Positions 6,451 to 12,006 of a stretch of DNA of 12,006 bases are shown here, piece after piece. Source of the stretch: Spirochaetaceae bacterium (lineage in GTDB: Bacteria > Spirochaetota > Spirochaetia > DSM-2461); the NCBI GenBank assembly GCA_003246505.1, contig QKAI01000463.1, positions 1-12,006 of the forward strand. Reading direction: 5' to 3'. Both the position numbers and the translations under genes were made by a program. Numbering within the stretch: position 1 is the first letter of the stretch; every line of letters starts with the position of its first letter. A model generated the notes under the pieces. It worked only from the letters and a program-made list of their open reading frames with translations. It did no database searches and was not told the DNA's origin.

Positions 6451-9315
6451 CTACTCCTCCAGGTCCCCCCGGTAGAAACGGGGGAGATCATCCAGATGGG
6501 GAAGGATCCGATCGTACAGGGTCAGATCCTTCTCTCCCGACCCCCCGTCCAGCAGCAGCTGCCGGTTCTCTCCCGCCCTGTCGGGGAGTTCGGTTCTGCG
6601 GGCGGTGCTCCGATTCCTCAGAAGCTTATCGAAATATTCCGACGAGGCGGTGAATGAGGAGAGGGCGCTCCTCTCCATGGCCCTGTTCGGGGTCTTCTCC
6701 GCTATCCCGCTCTGGGCTACGCCCAGGTTGTTATAGGTCATGATCAGATACTCCAGGAGGGCCCACTCCTCCTCCTTCTCATCGGGCAGGAGAACCTTGA
6801 TATTCCGCTCCTGCACCCTGAGCTGGGCCAGAAGCTGTTCGTAATGGCTGACCGCTCCGTAGAAATCTCCCCGTTTCGTCAGGGTGTTCCCCATGGCCAG
6901 CAGCAGGTTCCGGTTATCCGGATAGGCCCGGGAGACCCGGTAGAAGTCCATCAGGGCGGCGCTCTCATCCCCGGTCCCCCCGGTGTAGTGGATGTAGCCC
7001 ATCTTGTAGTTGATTTCCGGGGAGTCCCCCTGGTTGGCCTTGGCCAGTTCGAAGTACTCCATGGCCCTGTCGTAGTCCGTGGAAGTGTCGTACTTCAGAT
7101 TGCCCAGTTCCGTGTAAAGGGCGCCGATCTCCGGGGAGGTTCCGATCAGGTTCAGGCGGTGGCTGTTCTCGTAAATTTCCAGGGCCATGAGATAGAGCTG
7201 CTCCGCCTTCCCGTCCTCCCCGGTATAGAGGGAGAGGTTCCCCAGCCGGCGGTAGGCGTCGATCTGCATGAAAATATGCCTTTTGTCCAGTTCCGGCATC
7301 TGGCCCAGGAATCCCAGGGCGTTGGTCAGGGCGTCCTTTTCCCCTTCGTAATTGTAGGTCTCGCTGAAAAAACGGGCGTACTGGTAGTGGGAGTCAGGGA
7401 CGGTCCGATCCGCCGACTCCGCCTTGAGTATGAACTCCCGGGCATCCAGGGCCCGGCCCTTGTCTATGAGCCAGCCCGCCAGCTCGGAGAAAACCTCCGC
7501 CTGCAGGGTGGGGGAGGCGTTGACCTTCTCCTTGTCCCTGTACATGAGGCGAAGGCTCTCTATCTCCTTTTCGTTATCCGTCCGAATGAGATAGCGGAAC
7601 ATTCTCAAAAGGACCTCGTCCGTCCCACCCCCCCTCTTGTCCTTGAGGATGGTCGCGTAGATATAGCGGGCCTTTTCGTACATGTCCGGATCGGTTTCGG
7701 CCCAGGCGAGGTAGTTGTCCCCCAGGAGGATCAGGCTCTTCAGGTCGTTTATTTCGGTAATTTCTTCCAGGGGAATGGATTCATAGGGTAGTTTTCCGGA
7801 TATCGCCTCGGAAAGCATGAGGGGATCGGCCCCCTTGAGGACGTACTCCGCATCCCGGTAGCGTATCAACTGCCGGCTCAGGAGTTCGGCGTAGGCATTG
7901 CGGGCGTCCCCGTTTTCCGGATAGGCCTGGAGGATCTGCAGATATTTCTTCTCCGCCAGATCGAACTTCCTCCGGTCCCTGTAGGCGTCGGCGTAGAGGA
8001 AGAATTTATCCTCCCGGGGGACGCCCCGGACCTGGAATGTCCCCAGGTCCCAGCCGAAGAAGGCGCTGTTGAAGTACTCCTCCCCCAGGGCGTAATCATC
8101 CTGCCCGATCGCCCTTACCCCCTGGCTGTAGAGACTCTCCGCCTTGAGGGGGCGGTAAACGAACTGGAACAGAATCACCGTCAGCAGCCAGAGGGAAAAG
8201 AATACTCCCAGCCCCAGAAGGATCCGGGGGAACACTCTTTCCCGGACGAAGGTGCGCAGGCTCGCCCTCTCCCGTGCGAAATCCTCGCCGCTTTTCTTCT
8301 CATAGCCCCGGGGAATATCCACCTGCTTTCCCGTAAACTTTTTATAGAGACCGGCGACCTGACGGGGAGAGGCTTCCTGCATGACAAGGGCGATCATTTT
8401 GTTGAGCTGTTCCACCGAGGTCGCGTCGTCGCTCAGAAAATCCTGAATCGCAATCTTAAGGTTGAGGGGGAGGACGTAAAGGGCCGTTTCCAGCTTCTCC
8501 ATATCCCCATGGGATATTTCGAAAACCTGTGCCGATTCGGACTCCACGGTCCGGTCGATATCCTTCTCCAGTTCGTCCAGGTCCAGGCCCAGCTCTACGG
8601 AGAGATCGCTTTCGTCTTCGGTGAAATTATACTCCGCCCCCAGATCGTCCAGGGAGAACTGGTTCTCATCCTCCTCGTTCAGATCGTCCAGGAAATCGTC
8701 CTCTATCTCGTTGAGGCCGAAATCCTCATCCAGAACGATTTCCTCACCGGCCATGTCCCCGGACATATCCAGGGGTTCCTCATCCATCTCCCGGGCCAGA
8801 TTGCCCAGGGCCTCCCCGGCGTCGGGCATCTCCCCGTCAAAGGAGAGATCCCCGGGCATCCCGTCCAGGCCGCTGTCCAGATCCTCCAGATCCCCTAAAT
8901 CGCCCAGGTCTTCCAGATCCTCGAGATCCCCTTCGGTCAGCTCCTCCGCTCCGGAAACGGGGGATTCCCTCTCCCCCATGTCCAGCTCTTCCAGATCATC
9001 CAGGGCTTCCTCTCCCCCGGAGAAAAGATCATCCCCGGCGGCCAGGAAATCCTCTTCCCCGCCGGTAAGCATATCCTCAAGGGCGAAATCACTCTCCCCG
9101 GGCTCCTCTTCCAGGCTGCTCAGAAGGGAATCCACCGTTCCCAGTTCATCCATATCAAGGCCCGGGGCCAGAAGATCCTGAAGCTCATCGTCCATACCCT
9201 CCTCGGGGGGCAGCACATCCTCGATGGACGCTCCCTTCTGCTGGAGTATGGCTTCCTCGTTTCCAAGGGAATTGACAATATTTTTAATCCGATCAATAGC
9301 TTCTATACTGGGCAT
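6451..9315 (-). CDS. flcA: Periplasmic flagellar collar protein FlcA-like TPR membrane protein
   Basis: 954 residues. Conserved-looking N-terminus (MPSIEAIDRIKNIVNSLGNE), then about 30-260 dominated by Asp, Glu, Leu and Gly, a folded stretch with helices at about 268-330 (DMEKLETALYVLPLNLKIAI region), basic residues 338-365, one membrane helix 365-386, then about 390-900 in tetratricopeptide-like helices (clear units near 392-425, 436-470, 685-720, 732-765, 801-835). The Arg-rich flank before the helix puts the N-terminus in the cytoplasm and the TPR part in the periplasm. This architecture matches the spirochaete protein studied as Borrelia burgdorferi BB0326 (FlcA), needed for the flagellar collar and stator assembly; I rely on architecture and remembered family features, not an alignment. 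Start: AAAGG 7 nt before ATG. A sigma-28-like promoter precedes it. Length is close to that of the Borrelia protein. Alternative: another spirochaete TPR membrane protein. Confidence 0.75.
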   Translation of the reverse strand: MPSIEAIDRIKNIVNSLGNEEAILQQKGASIEDVLPPEEGMDDELQDLLAPGLDMDELGTVDSLLSSLEEEPGESDFALEDMLTGGEEDFLAAGDDLFSGGEEALDDLEELDMGERESPVSGAEELTEGDLEDLEDLGDLGDLEDLDSGLDGMPGDLSFDGEMPDAGEALGNLAREMDEEPLDMSGDMAGEEIVLDEDFGLNEIEDDFLDDLNEEDENQFSLDDLGAEYNFTEDESDLSVELGLDLDELEKDIDRTVESESAQVFEISHGDMEKLETALYVLPLNLKIAIQDFLSDDATSVEQLNKMIALVMQEASPRQVAGLYKKFTGKQVDIPRGYEKKSGEDFARERASLRTFVRERVFPRILLGLGVFFSLWLLTVILFQFVYRPLKAESLYSQGVRAIGQDDYALGEEYFNSAFFGWDLGTFQVRGVPREDKFFLYADAYRDRRKFDLAEKKYLQILQAYPENGDARNAYAELLSRQLIRYRDAEYVLKGADPLMLSEAISGKLPYESIPLEEITEINDLKSLILLGDNYLAWAETDPDMYEKARYIYATILKDKRGGGTDEVLLRMFRYLIRTDNEKEIESLRLMYRDKEKVNASPTLQAEVFSELAGWLIDKGRALDAREFILKAESADRTVPDSHYQYARFFSETYNYEGEKDALTNALGFLGQMPELDKRHIFMQIDAYRRLGNLSLYTGEDGKAEQLYLMALEIYENSHRLNLIGTSPEIGALYTELGNLKYDTSTDYDRAMEYFELAKANQGDSPEINYKMGYIHYTGGTGDESAALMDFYRVSRAYPDNRNLLLAMGNTLTKRGDFYGAVSHYEQLLAQLRVQERNIKVLLPDEKEEEWALLEYLIMTYNNLGVAQSGIAEKTPNRAMERSALSSFTASSEYFDKLLRNRSTARRTELPDRAGENRQLLLDGGSGEKDLTLYDRILPHLDDLPRFYRGDLEE
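6466..6484. other. GC-rich hairpin near the ilvE/flcA convergent ends
   Basis: CCCCCG (6466-6471), 7-nt loop, CGGGGG (6479-6484): a perfect 6-bp stem 25 nt after the ilvE stop and inside the last codons of flcA. There is no T-run on either strand, so it may be only a transcript-end stabiliser or chance in GC-rich coding DNA. Confidence 0.3.
8875..8928 (-). repeat. Acidic Asp-Leu-(Glu/Gly) low-complexity repeat in FlcA
   Basis: Residues 130-147 run as repeated three-residue units of Leu, Glu or Gly, and Asp; the DNA is an imperfect 9-nt repeat (ccagatcct/cccaggtct-like words on the plus strand). It is the densest part of a longer acidic tract from about residue 30 to 260. Such repeats can change length by slippage, so strain variation is likely here. 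Confidence 0.65.
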
Positions 9316-9335
9316 GAATTAACCTTTATAACAGA

Positions 9336-9363
9336 ATATCGGATAGGATTCTCCCTTTTCTTA
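9336..9363 (-). promoter_or_regulatory. Sigma-28-like flagellar promoter of flcA
   Basis: On the minus strand: TAAG (9360-9363), 16 nt, TCCGATAT (9336-9343). The -10 contains the full CCGATAT core of FliA/SigD promoters; the -35 has 3 of 4 TAAA bases and the spacer is 1 nt longer than ideal. A leader of about 14 nt would hold the AAAGG ribosome site. A weak sigma-70 reading (TTGCTA/TATCCG) is possible. Confidence 0.45.
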
Positions 9364-9374
9364 GCAATCTGTCC

Positions 9375-9401
9375 TAAAGCAAGACCATTCTATACCGAAA
9401 A
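9375..9401 (+). promoter_or_regulatory. Sigma-28-like flagellar promoter of the CBM48-like gene
   Basis: TAAA (9375-9378), exactly 15 nt, ACCGAAAA (9394-9401). The -35 is perfect, the spacing is ideal, and 6 of 8 bases of GCCGATAA match. The leader of about 17 nt contains AAGGA (9409-9413). The -35 of flcA's promoter is 12 bp away on the opposite strand. Confidence 0.5.
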
Positions 9402-9424
9402 TTAGGATAAGGAAAAGAAAAAAC

Positions 9425-10108
9425 ATGAAGAAAACCCTCATCCTTCTGCTAATCATACTGCTCAACGGAGCGATTTTCGCCACCATAGACGATTACCGGC
9501 TCCATTTGAAAATCACCGATATGACCCGGGCGAGCGAGCCGGAGGTCTACTTTGACCAGATCATCTTCACCTACCAGAGCCGGGAGCCGGTGCGCCATGT
9601 GGGCATCGCCTTCGCCCATGAGAATTTCCGGGAGATCCACTCCTACCAGCGCAACGGCCACGGGGTTTTCTTTTTCCTTATGCCCTGGCCCTATGTGGAG
9701 AATATCGATTACCGATTGATCGTGGACGGCATCTGGATGACCGATCCCGCCTGCCCGACGAAAATCCCCGGGAGCAACGGGGTGGAACTGACCCGCTTCT
9801 CCGTGGGCAGGGAGAGGGCTGACGAAAAGATCAGCCCCCAGATCGGAGGGGACAACCGGGTGACCTGCCGCTTCTGGGGCGAAGAGGGGGACACGGTCTA
9901 TCTGGCGGGGGATTTCAATAACTGGGATCCCTATATGTTCCCCATGAGGGAATCCTCCCCGGGCATTTACGAGATCAGCCTCTTCCTCTCCCCGGGAATT
10001 CACCACTACTGCTACTACGTCAACGGGGAAAGCCTTACCGATCCCCTGAACGACGGGGTCTCCGTAAACCTCTTCGGGGAGGATGTCTCCCGTCTCGTCG
10101 TTCCCTAG
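9425..10108 (+). CDS. Exported protein with two E-set/CBM48-like (glycogen-binding-type) domains
   Basis: 227 residues with a clean signal peptide (MKKTLILLLIILLNGAIFA, cut after Ala19). Domain 1, about 24-127, ends in a Y-R-L-I-V-D-G-I-W-M-T-D-P pattern (96-108), as in the N-terminal early-set domains of isoamylase-like enzymes. Domain 2, about 143-218, has VYLAGDFNNWDP (158-169), a GIYEISLFLSPGIHHYCYYVNG stretch (180-201) and a DP near the end: the AMPK-beta/CBM48 pattern. There is no catalytic domain, so it should be a binding or structural protein in the periplasm, not a glycogen-degrading enzyme. Start choice: AAGGA 11 nt upstream, slightly far; no other start fits the signal peptide. 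It is divergent from flcA with a sigma-28-like promoter, which suggests a link to periplasmic flagella. The stop overlaps that of the next gene. Domain calls good; ligand and role unknown. Confidence 0.8.
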   Translation: MKKTLILLLIILLNGAIFATIDDYRLHLKITDMTRASEPEVYFDQIIFTYQSREPVRHVGIAFAHENFREIHSYQRNGHGVFFFLMPWPYVENIDYRLIVDGIWMTDPACPTKIPGSNGVELTRFSVGRERADEKISPQIGGDNRVTCRFWGEEGDTVYLAGDFNNWDPYMFPMRESSPGIYEISLFLSPGIHHYCYYVNGESLTDPLNDGVSVNLFGEDVSRLVVP

Positions 10109-11070
10109 ACCTCGTTCACCGCGAATACGGGGCGTCCCTCCCTCAGACATCTCAGGGCGTTTTCCGCCGTTTTCCTCTTGAGGGAGGCTATGGAACTCTC
10201 CGAATAGTAGGCCTCGTGATCCGTAAAGACCATATTGTCCAGCCCCAGCAGGGGATTGGCCGGATCCGGGGGCTCCCTCTCCAGCACATCCACCGCCGCC
10301 CCTCCCAGATGGCCCGACGCCAGGGCTTCGTAGAGGGCTTCCTCGTCCACGATGCCCCCCCGGGCCGTATTGATAAGCCGGGCCCCCGCTTTCATCCGGA
10401 AGAGCACCTCCCTGTTTATGAGGTGGTGGGTCACCCCGTCCAGGGGGATGTGGAGGGAGAGGTAGTCGGAATGGGCGATCAGTTCCTCAAAGGAGACCGC
10501 CTCCGCCCCGCCTATCCGGTCGCCCGCCCGCAGGTTCCGGCTGTGGAGGAGAATCCGGCCGAAGCCGAATCCCCGGATCTGGTGATGGAAGGCATGGCCC
10601 GTGCGGCCGTAGCCCAGGATCCCCAGGGTGGAGCCCCGGAGGGGGGTGAGCCGGGACAGGGGCTTGCTTCTCCACTGGCCCTCCCTTACCGCCCGGTCCC
10701 GGGAGATGATGTCCCGGGAGAGGGTCAGAAGCAGGGCCGTGGTATGCTCGGCCACTTCCTGGTAGCAGTAATCCGGCACAGTGCCCACCCAGATCCCCCT
10801 TTCCGTGGCGGCGGGGACGTTCACGTTGTCGTAGCCCACGCCGTAGCGGGAGATGATGCGGCACTTCTCCAGCCCGCCGATGAAGTTCCGGTCAATCTCG
10901 GTCATATTCACAAGCAGGGCGTCGGCGGTGCGGCAGGCTTCCAGGAGCTTTTTGCGGGGCGATGCGGGGGACAGGATGATCACCTCCCCCCCCAGGGCGG
11001 CCAGGACGGCCGATTCTTCCTCGTTATGGGGAAAAAGGTTGTCGGTTATGACAATGCGGGGTTTTTCCAT
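10105..11070 (-). CDS. D-isomer 2-hydroxyacid dehydrogenase, CtBP-like subfamily
   Basis: 321 residues, standard length. A cytoplasmic NAD(P)-dependent enzyme that interconverts a 2-oxoacid and a D-2-hydroxyacid. N-terminal catalytic half with SRYGVGYDNVNVPAATERGI (74-93) and VPDYCYQEVAEHTTALLL (98-115). Nucleotide-binding GYGRTG (153-158) within LGILGYGRTGHAF. Catalytic Arg237 (NTARGGIVDEEAL), Glu266 (VLEREPP) and His285 (TDHEAYYSE). The His-Glu-Ala-Tyr-Tyr-Ser-Glu-Ser context and the VPDYCxxEV motif place it with C-terminal-binding-protein-like dehydrogenases rather than SerA (no ACT domain). The real substrate is not readable; glyoxylate, hydroxypyruvate or 2-oxo acids such as those made by the nearby aminotransferase are options. 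There is no recognisable ribosome site before the ATG, and a -10 box lies 7 nt from it, so the mRNA may be leaderless. Its TAG overlaps the TAG of the CBM48-like gene in a shared CTAG. Confidence 0.88.
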   Translation of the reverse strand: MEKPRIVITDNLFPHNEEESAVLAALGGEVIILSPASPRKKLLEACRTADALLVNMTEIDRNFIGGLEKCRIISRYGVGYDNVNVPAATERGIWVGTVPDYCYQEVAEHTTALLLTLSRDIISRDRAVREGQWRSKPLSRLTPLRGSTLGILGYGRTGHAFHHQIRGFGFGRILLHSRNLRAGDRIGGAEAVSFEELIAHSDYLSLHIPLDGVTHHLINREVLFRMKAGARLINTARGGIVDEEALYEALASGHLGGAAVDVLEREPPDPANPLLGLDNMVFTDHEAYYSESSIASLKRKTAENALRCLREGRPVFAVNEV

Positions 11071-11077
11071 TGGACCC

Positions 11078-11106
11078 AGTATACAGGATTTTCTCTTTTG
11101 CGTCAG
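11078..11106 (-). promoter_or_regulatory. Sigma-70-like promoter of the dehydrogenase gene, leaderless geometry
   Basis: On the minus strand: CTGACG (11101-11106), 17 bp, TATACT (11078-11083). Only 7 nt (11071-11077) separate the -10 from the ATG, so transcription should start at or beside the first base of the start codon. Confidence 0.5.
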
Positions 11107-11153
11107 TCCCGCACTCCCCCCGTTCCGGGATCAGGACAATAATAAGAAAGAAG

Positions 11154-11182
11154 TTGAAAGTCCCGAGGAAAGATAGGATAAT
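11154..11182 (+). promoter_or_regulatory. Sigma-70-like promoter of the terminal membrane-protein gene
   Basis: TTGAAA (11154-11159), 17 bp, GATAAT (11177-11182), each 5 of 6 to consensus. Six nt separate it from the ATG at 11189, again implying a leaderless or near-leaderless mRNA. A weaker sigma-28 reading also exists: TAAG (11143-11146), 15 nt, CCCGAGGA (11162-11169), which would leave a leader of about 13 nt. Confidence 0.45.
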
Positions 11183-11188
11183 AGGATT

Positions 11189-12006
11189 ATGAATAATACG
11201 AAAACACAGAAGAAGGAAGAGATCCATCGGGCTCTCTCCGTACTTGATAACAGGGAAAGGCGCCTCAGGAAATCCATGATCCTCATCATCTGCCTCTCCT
11301 ATTTTCTCTTCGCCTCCCAGAATATTTTTCTGGACTCCCTGGGAATAGGGGAGGGGCTGCGCCTTGCCCACCAGGCGGGGGCTATGAAATTCCTCCTTCT
11401 CTTCATGGCCATTATTCTCCTTCCCACCACCCTGTTCCTGGGTGGATTCTTCTTCTGGTTTCTGGGACCGATGGAAAAGCTGTACCGCAGCAAATTCCGG
11501 GGAGAGCCGGTAGACAGGGCCACGGAGGAGAAGGGAATGGCCCGTTTCCGCCATTTCAGCACGGTGCATAATCTGCTCCTCGTCCTTCTGTATCTCCTCC
11601 AGACCCTTTCCGGCATGAGATTCGCCGATAAGAACGGGATGGGTATTTTCCTGGACCTCTTCCCCAAGATCAATTTCGCCCTGGAACTGATGATCTTCTC
11701 CTGGGTCATGAATGAGTTCTTCGCCCTCCGCCCCTTTCGCCTCGCCATAGGGATTTACCGGGTGGAGAAGAGACCCTTTATCCTCCGGAGCAACACGGTT
11801 CAGACCTTCGCCATTCCCCTCCTGTTCATCGTCAACAGCCAGATAGTAATGATCGACGGGGTGGTGAAGATGTACATGGGGTCGGTCTCCCGCTTCCAGG
11901 TCAACCAGGAAACCCTTTCCCGGATGTTCCGTTTCCTGGCCCCCGCCGGGGGAGTCCCGGAGGGCGGTGCCGGACTGTCCGGGGCGGCGGCCTCCTTTTC
12001 CGCGGG
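11189..12006 (+). CDS. Polytopic membrane protein of unknown function, 3'-truncated
   Basis: Open from ATG 11189 to the window edge, 272 complete codons without a stop; the frame upstream is closed by TAG at 11174-11176, so this ATG is the first possible Met. A charged cytoplasmic start (MNNTKTQKKEEIHRALSVLDNRERRLRKSM) is followed by about five hydrophobic helices: 29-46, 66-92, 125-142, 161-178 and 204-222. A basic/acidic loop at 94-122 (EKLYRSKFRGEPVDRATEEK region) follows the second helix, and a Gly/Ala-rich stretch starts at about 252. No family motif is recognisable in the visible part. The shape, a multi-helix N-terminal module with more protein to follow, would suit the sensor end of a signalling protein (chemoreceptor, cyclase or kinase), but no such output domain is seen. 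Ribosome site is unclear: AGGA is either 2 nt or 10 nt from the ATG. Coding strand codon use is like its neighbours. Confidence 0.7.
   Translation, partial: MNNTKTQKKEEIHRALSVLDNRERRLRKSMILIICLSYFLFASQNIFLDSLGIGEGLRLAHQAGAMKFLLLFMAIILLPTTLFLGGFFFWFLGPMEKLYRSKFRGEPVDRATEEKGMARFRHFSTVHNLLLVLLYLLQTLSGMRFADKNGMGIFLDLFPKINFALELMIFSWVMNEFFALRPFRLAIGIYRVEKRPFILRSNTVQTFAIPLLFIVNSQIVMIDGVVKMYMGSVSRFQVNQETLSRMFRFLAPAGGVPEGGAGLSGAAASFSA

Noticed and set aside
5574..6491. 305-codon open frame opposite ilvE
   Set aside because: Shadow of the aminotransferase, Gly/Val/His-rich, no motif.
6844..7791. Long plus-strand frames opposite flcA (also 8509-8898 and 8621-9181)
   Set aside because: Low-complexity products (Ser/Arg or Gly/Val-rich) arising from the complement of acidic and TPR codons.
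9425..10108. Glycogen branching or debranching enzyme
   Set aside because: Only binding-type domains are present; there is no glycoside hydrolase barrel and a signal peptide sends it out of the cytoplasm.
9449..10150. 233-codon frame opposite the CBM48-like gene
   Set aside because: The plus strand has a signal peptide and two recognisable domains; this frame has none.
10216..11142. 308-codon frame opposite the dehydrogenase
   Set aside because: Antisense shadow, Gly/Pro/His-rich, no motif.
11024..11748. Minus-strand frames of 181 and 149 codons opposite the terminal membrane protein
   Set aside because: Lys/Arg/Glu-rich complements of hydrophobic codons; the plus strand gives coherent membrane helices and a good promoter.
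1..12006. CRISPR arrays, tRNA or rRNA genes, insertion sequences
   Set aside because: No direct-repeat/spacer pattern, no cloverleaf-like segments noticed, no transposase or terminal inverted repeats.

Overview
The window looks like chromosomal DNA of a GC-rich (about 60% by eye) anaerobic or facultatively anaerobic spirochaete. The best lineage marker is the 954-residue gene at 6451-9315: an N-terminal 'MPSIE...' segment, a very acidic region, one membrane segment and a TPR-rich C-terminal half. This matches the spirochaete-only periplasmic flagellar collar protein FlcA. A B12-dependent ribonucleotide reductase and an acyl-phosphate fermentation module fit an anaerobic lifestyle. There are no tRNA, rRNA, CRISPR or insertion elements, and no gene-free gap longer than 176 bases.

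Layout. 1-2162 (+): class II ribonucleotide reductase nrdJ, cut at its 5' end. 2164-2967 (-): secreted or lipoprotein GIN/DUF2807 beta-helix protein with a regular ladder of serine clusters and a near-consensus sigma-54 promoter. 3093-5178 (-): a two-gene operon, a Pta-family phosphate acyltransferase followed by a butyrate-kinase-family acid kinase, overlapping by 8 nt. 5355-6440 (+): branched-chain amino acid aminotransferase, divergent from that operon across a 176-bp region with two good sigma-70 promoters and two palindromes 21 bp apart. 6451-9315 (-): flcA. 9425-10108 (+): exported protein with two E-set/CBM48-like domains, divergent from flcA; both genes have sigma-28-like promoters in the 109-bp gap. 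10105-11070 (-): CtBP-like D-2-hydroxyacid dehydrogenase whose stop overlaps the stop of the CBM48 gene. 11189-end (+): five-helix membrane protein of unknown function, cut at its 3' end.

How the genes may work together. The aminotransferase/phosphotransacylase/acid-kinase cluster can be read as part of a route from branched-chain amino acids to branched-chain fatty acids with ATP made at the kinase step. That physiology was described for the marine spirochaete Spirochaeta isovalerica; the 2-oxoacid oxidoreductase step is not in this window. The flcA/CBM48 pair suggests that a carbohydrate-module-like periplasmic protein is co-expressed with periplasmic flagella. The dehydrogenase and the terminal membrane-protein gene have promoters placed so that both transcripts could be leaderless. 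All promoter and operator calls are by eye.
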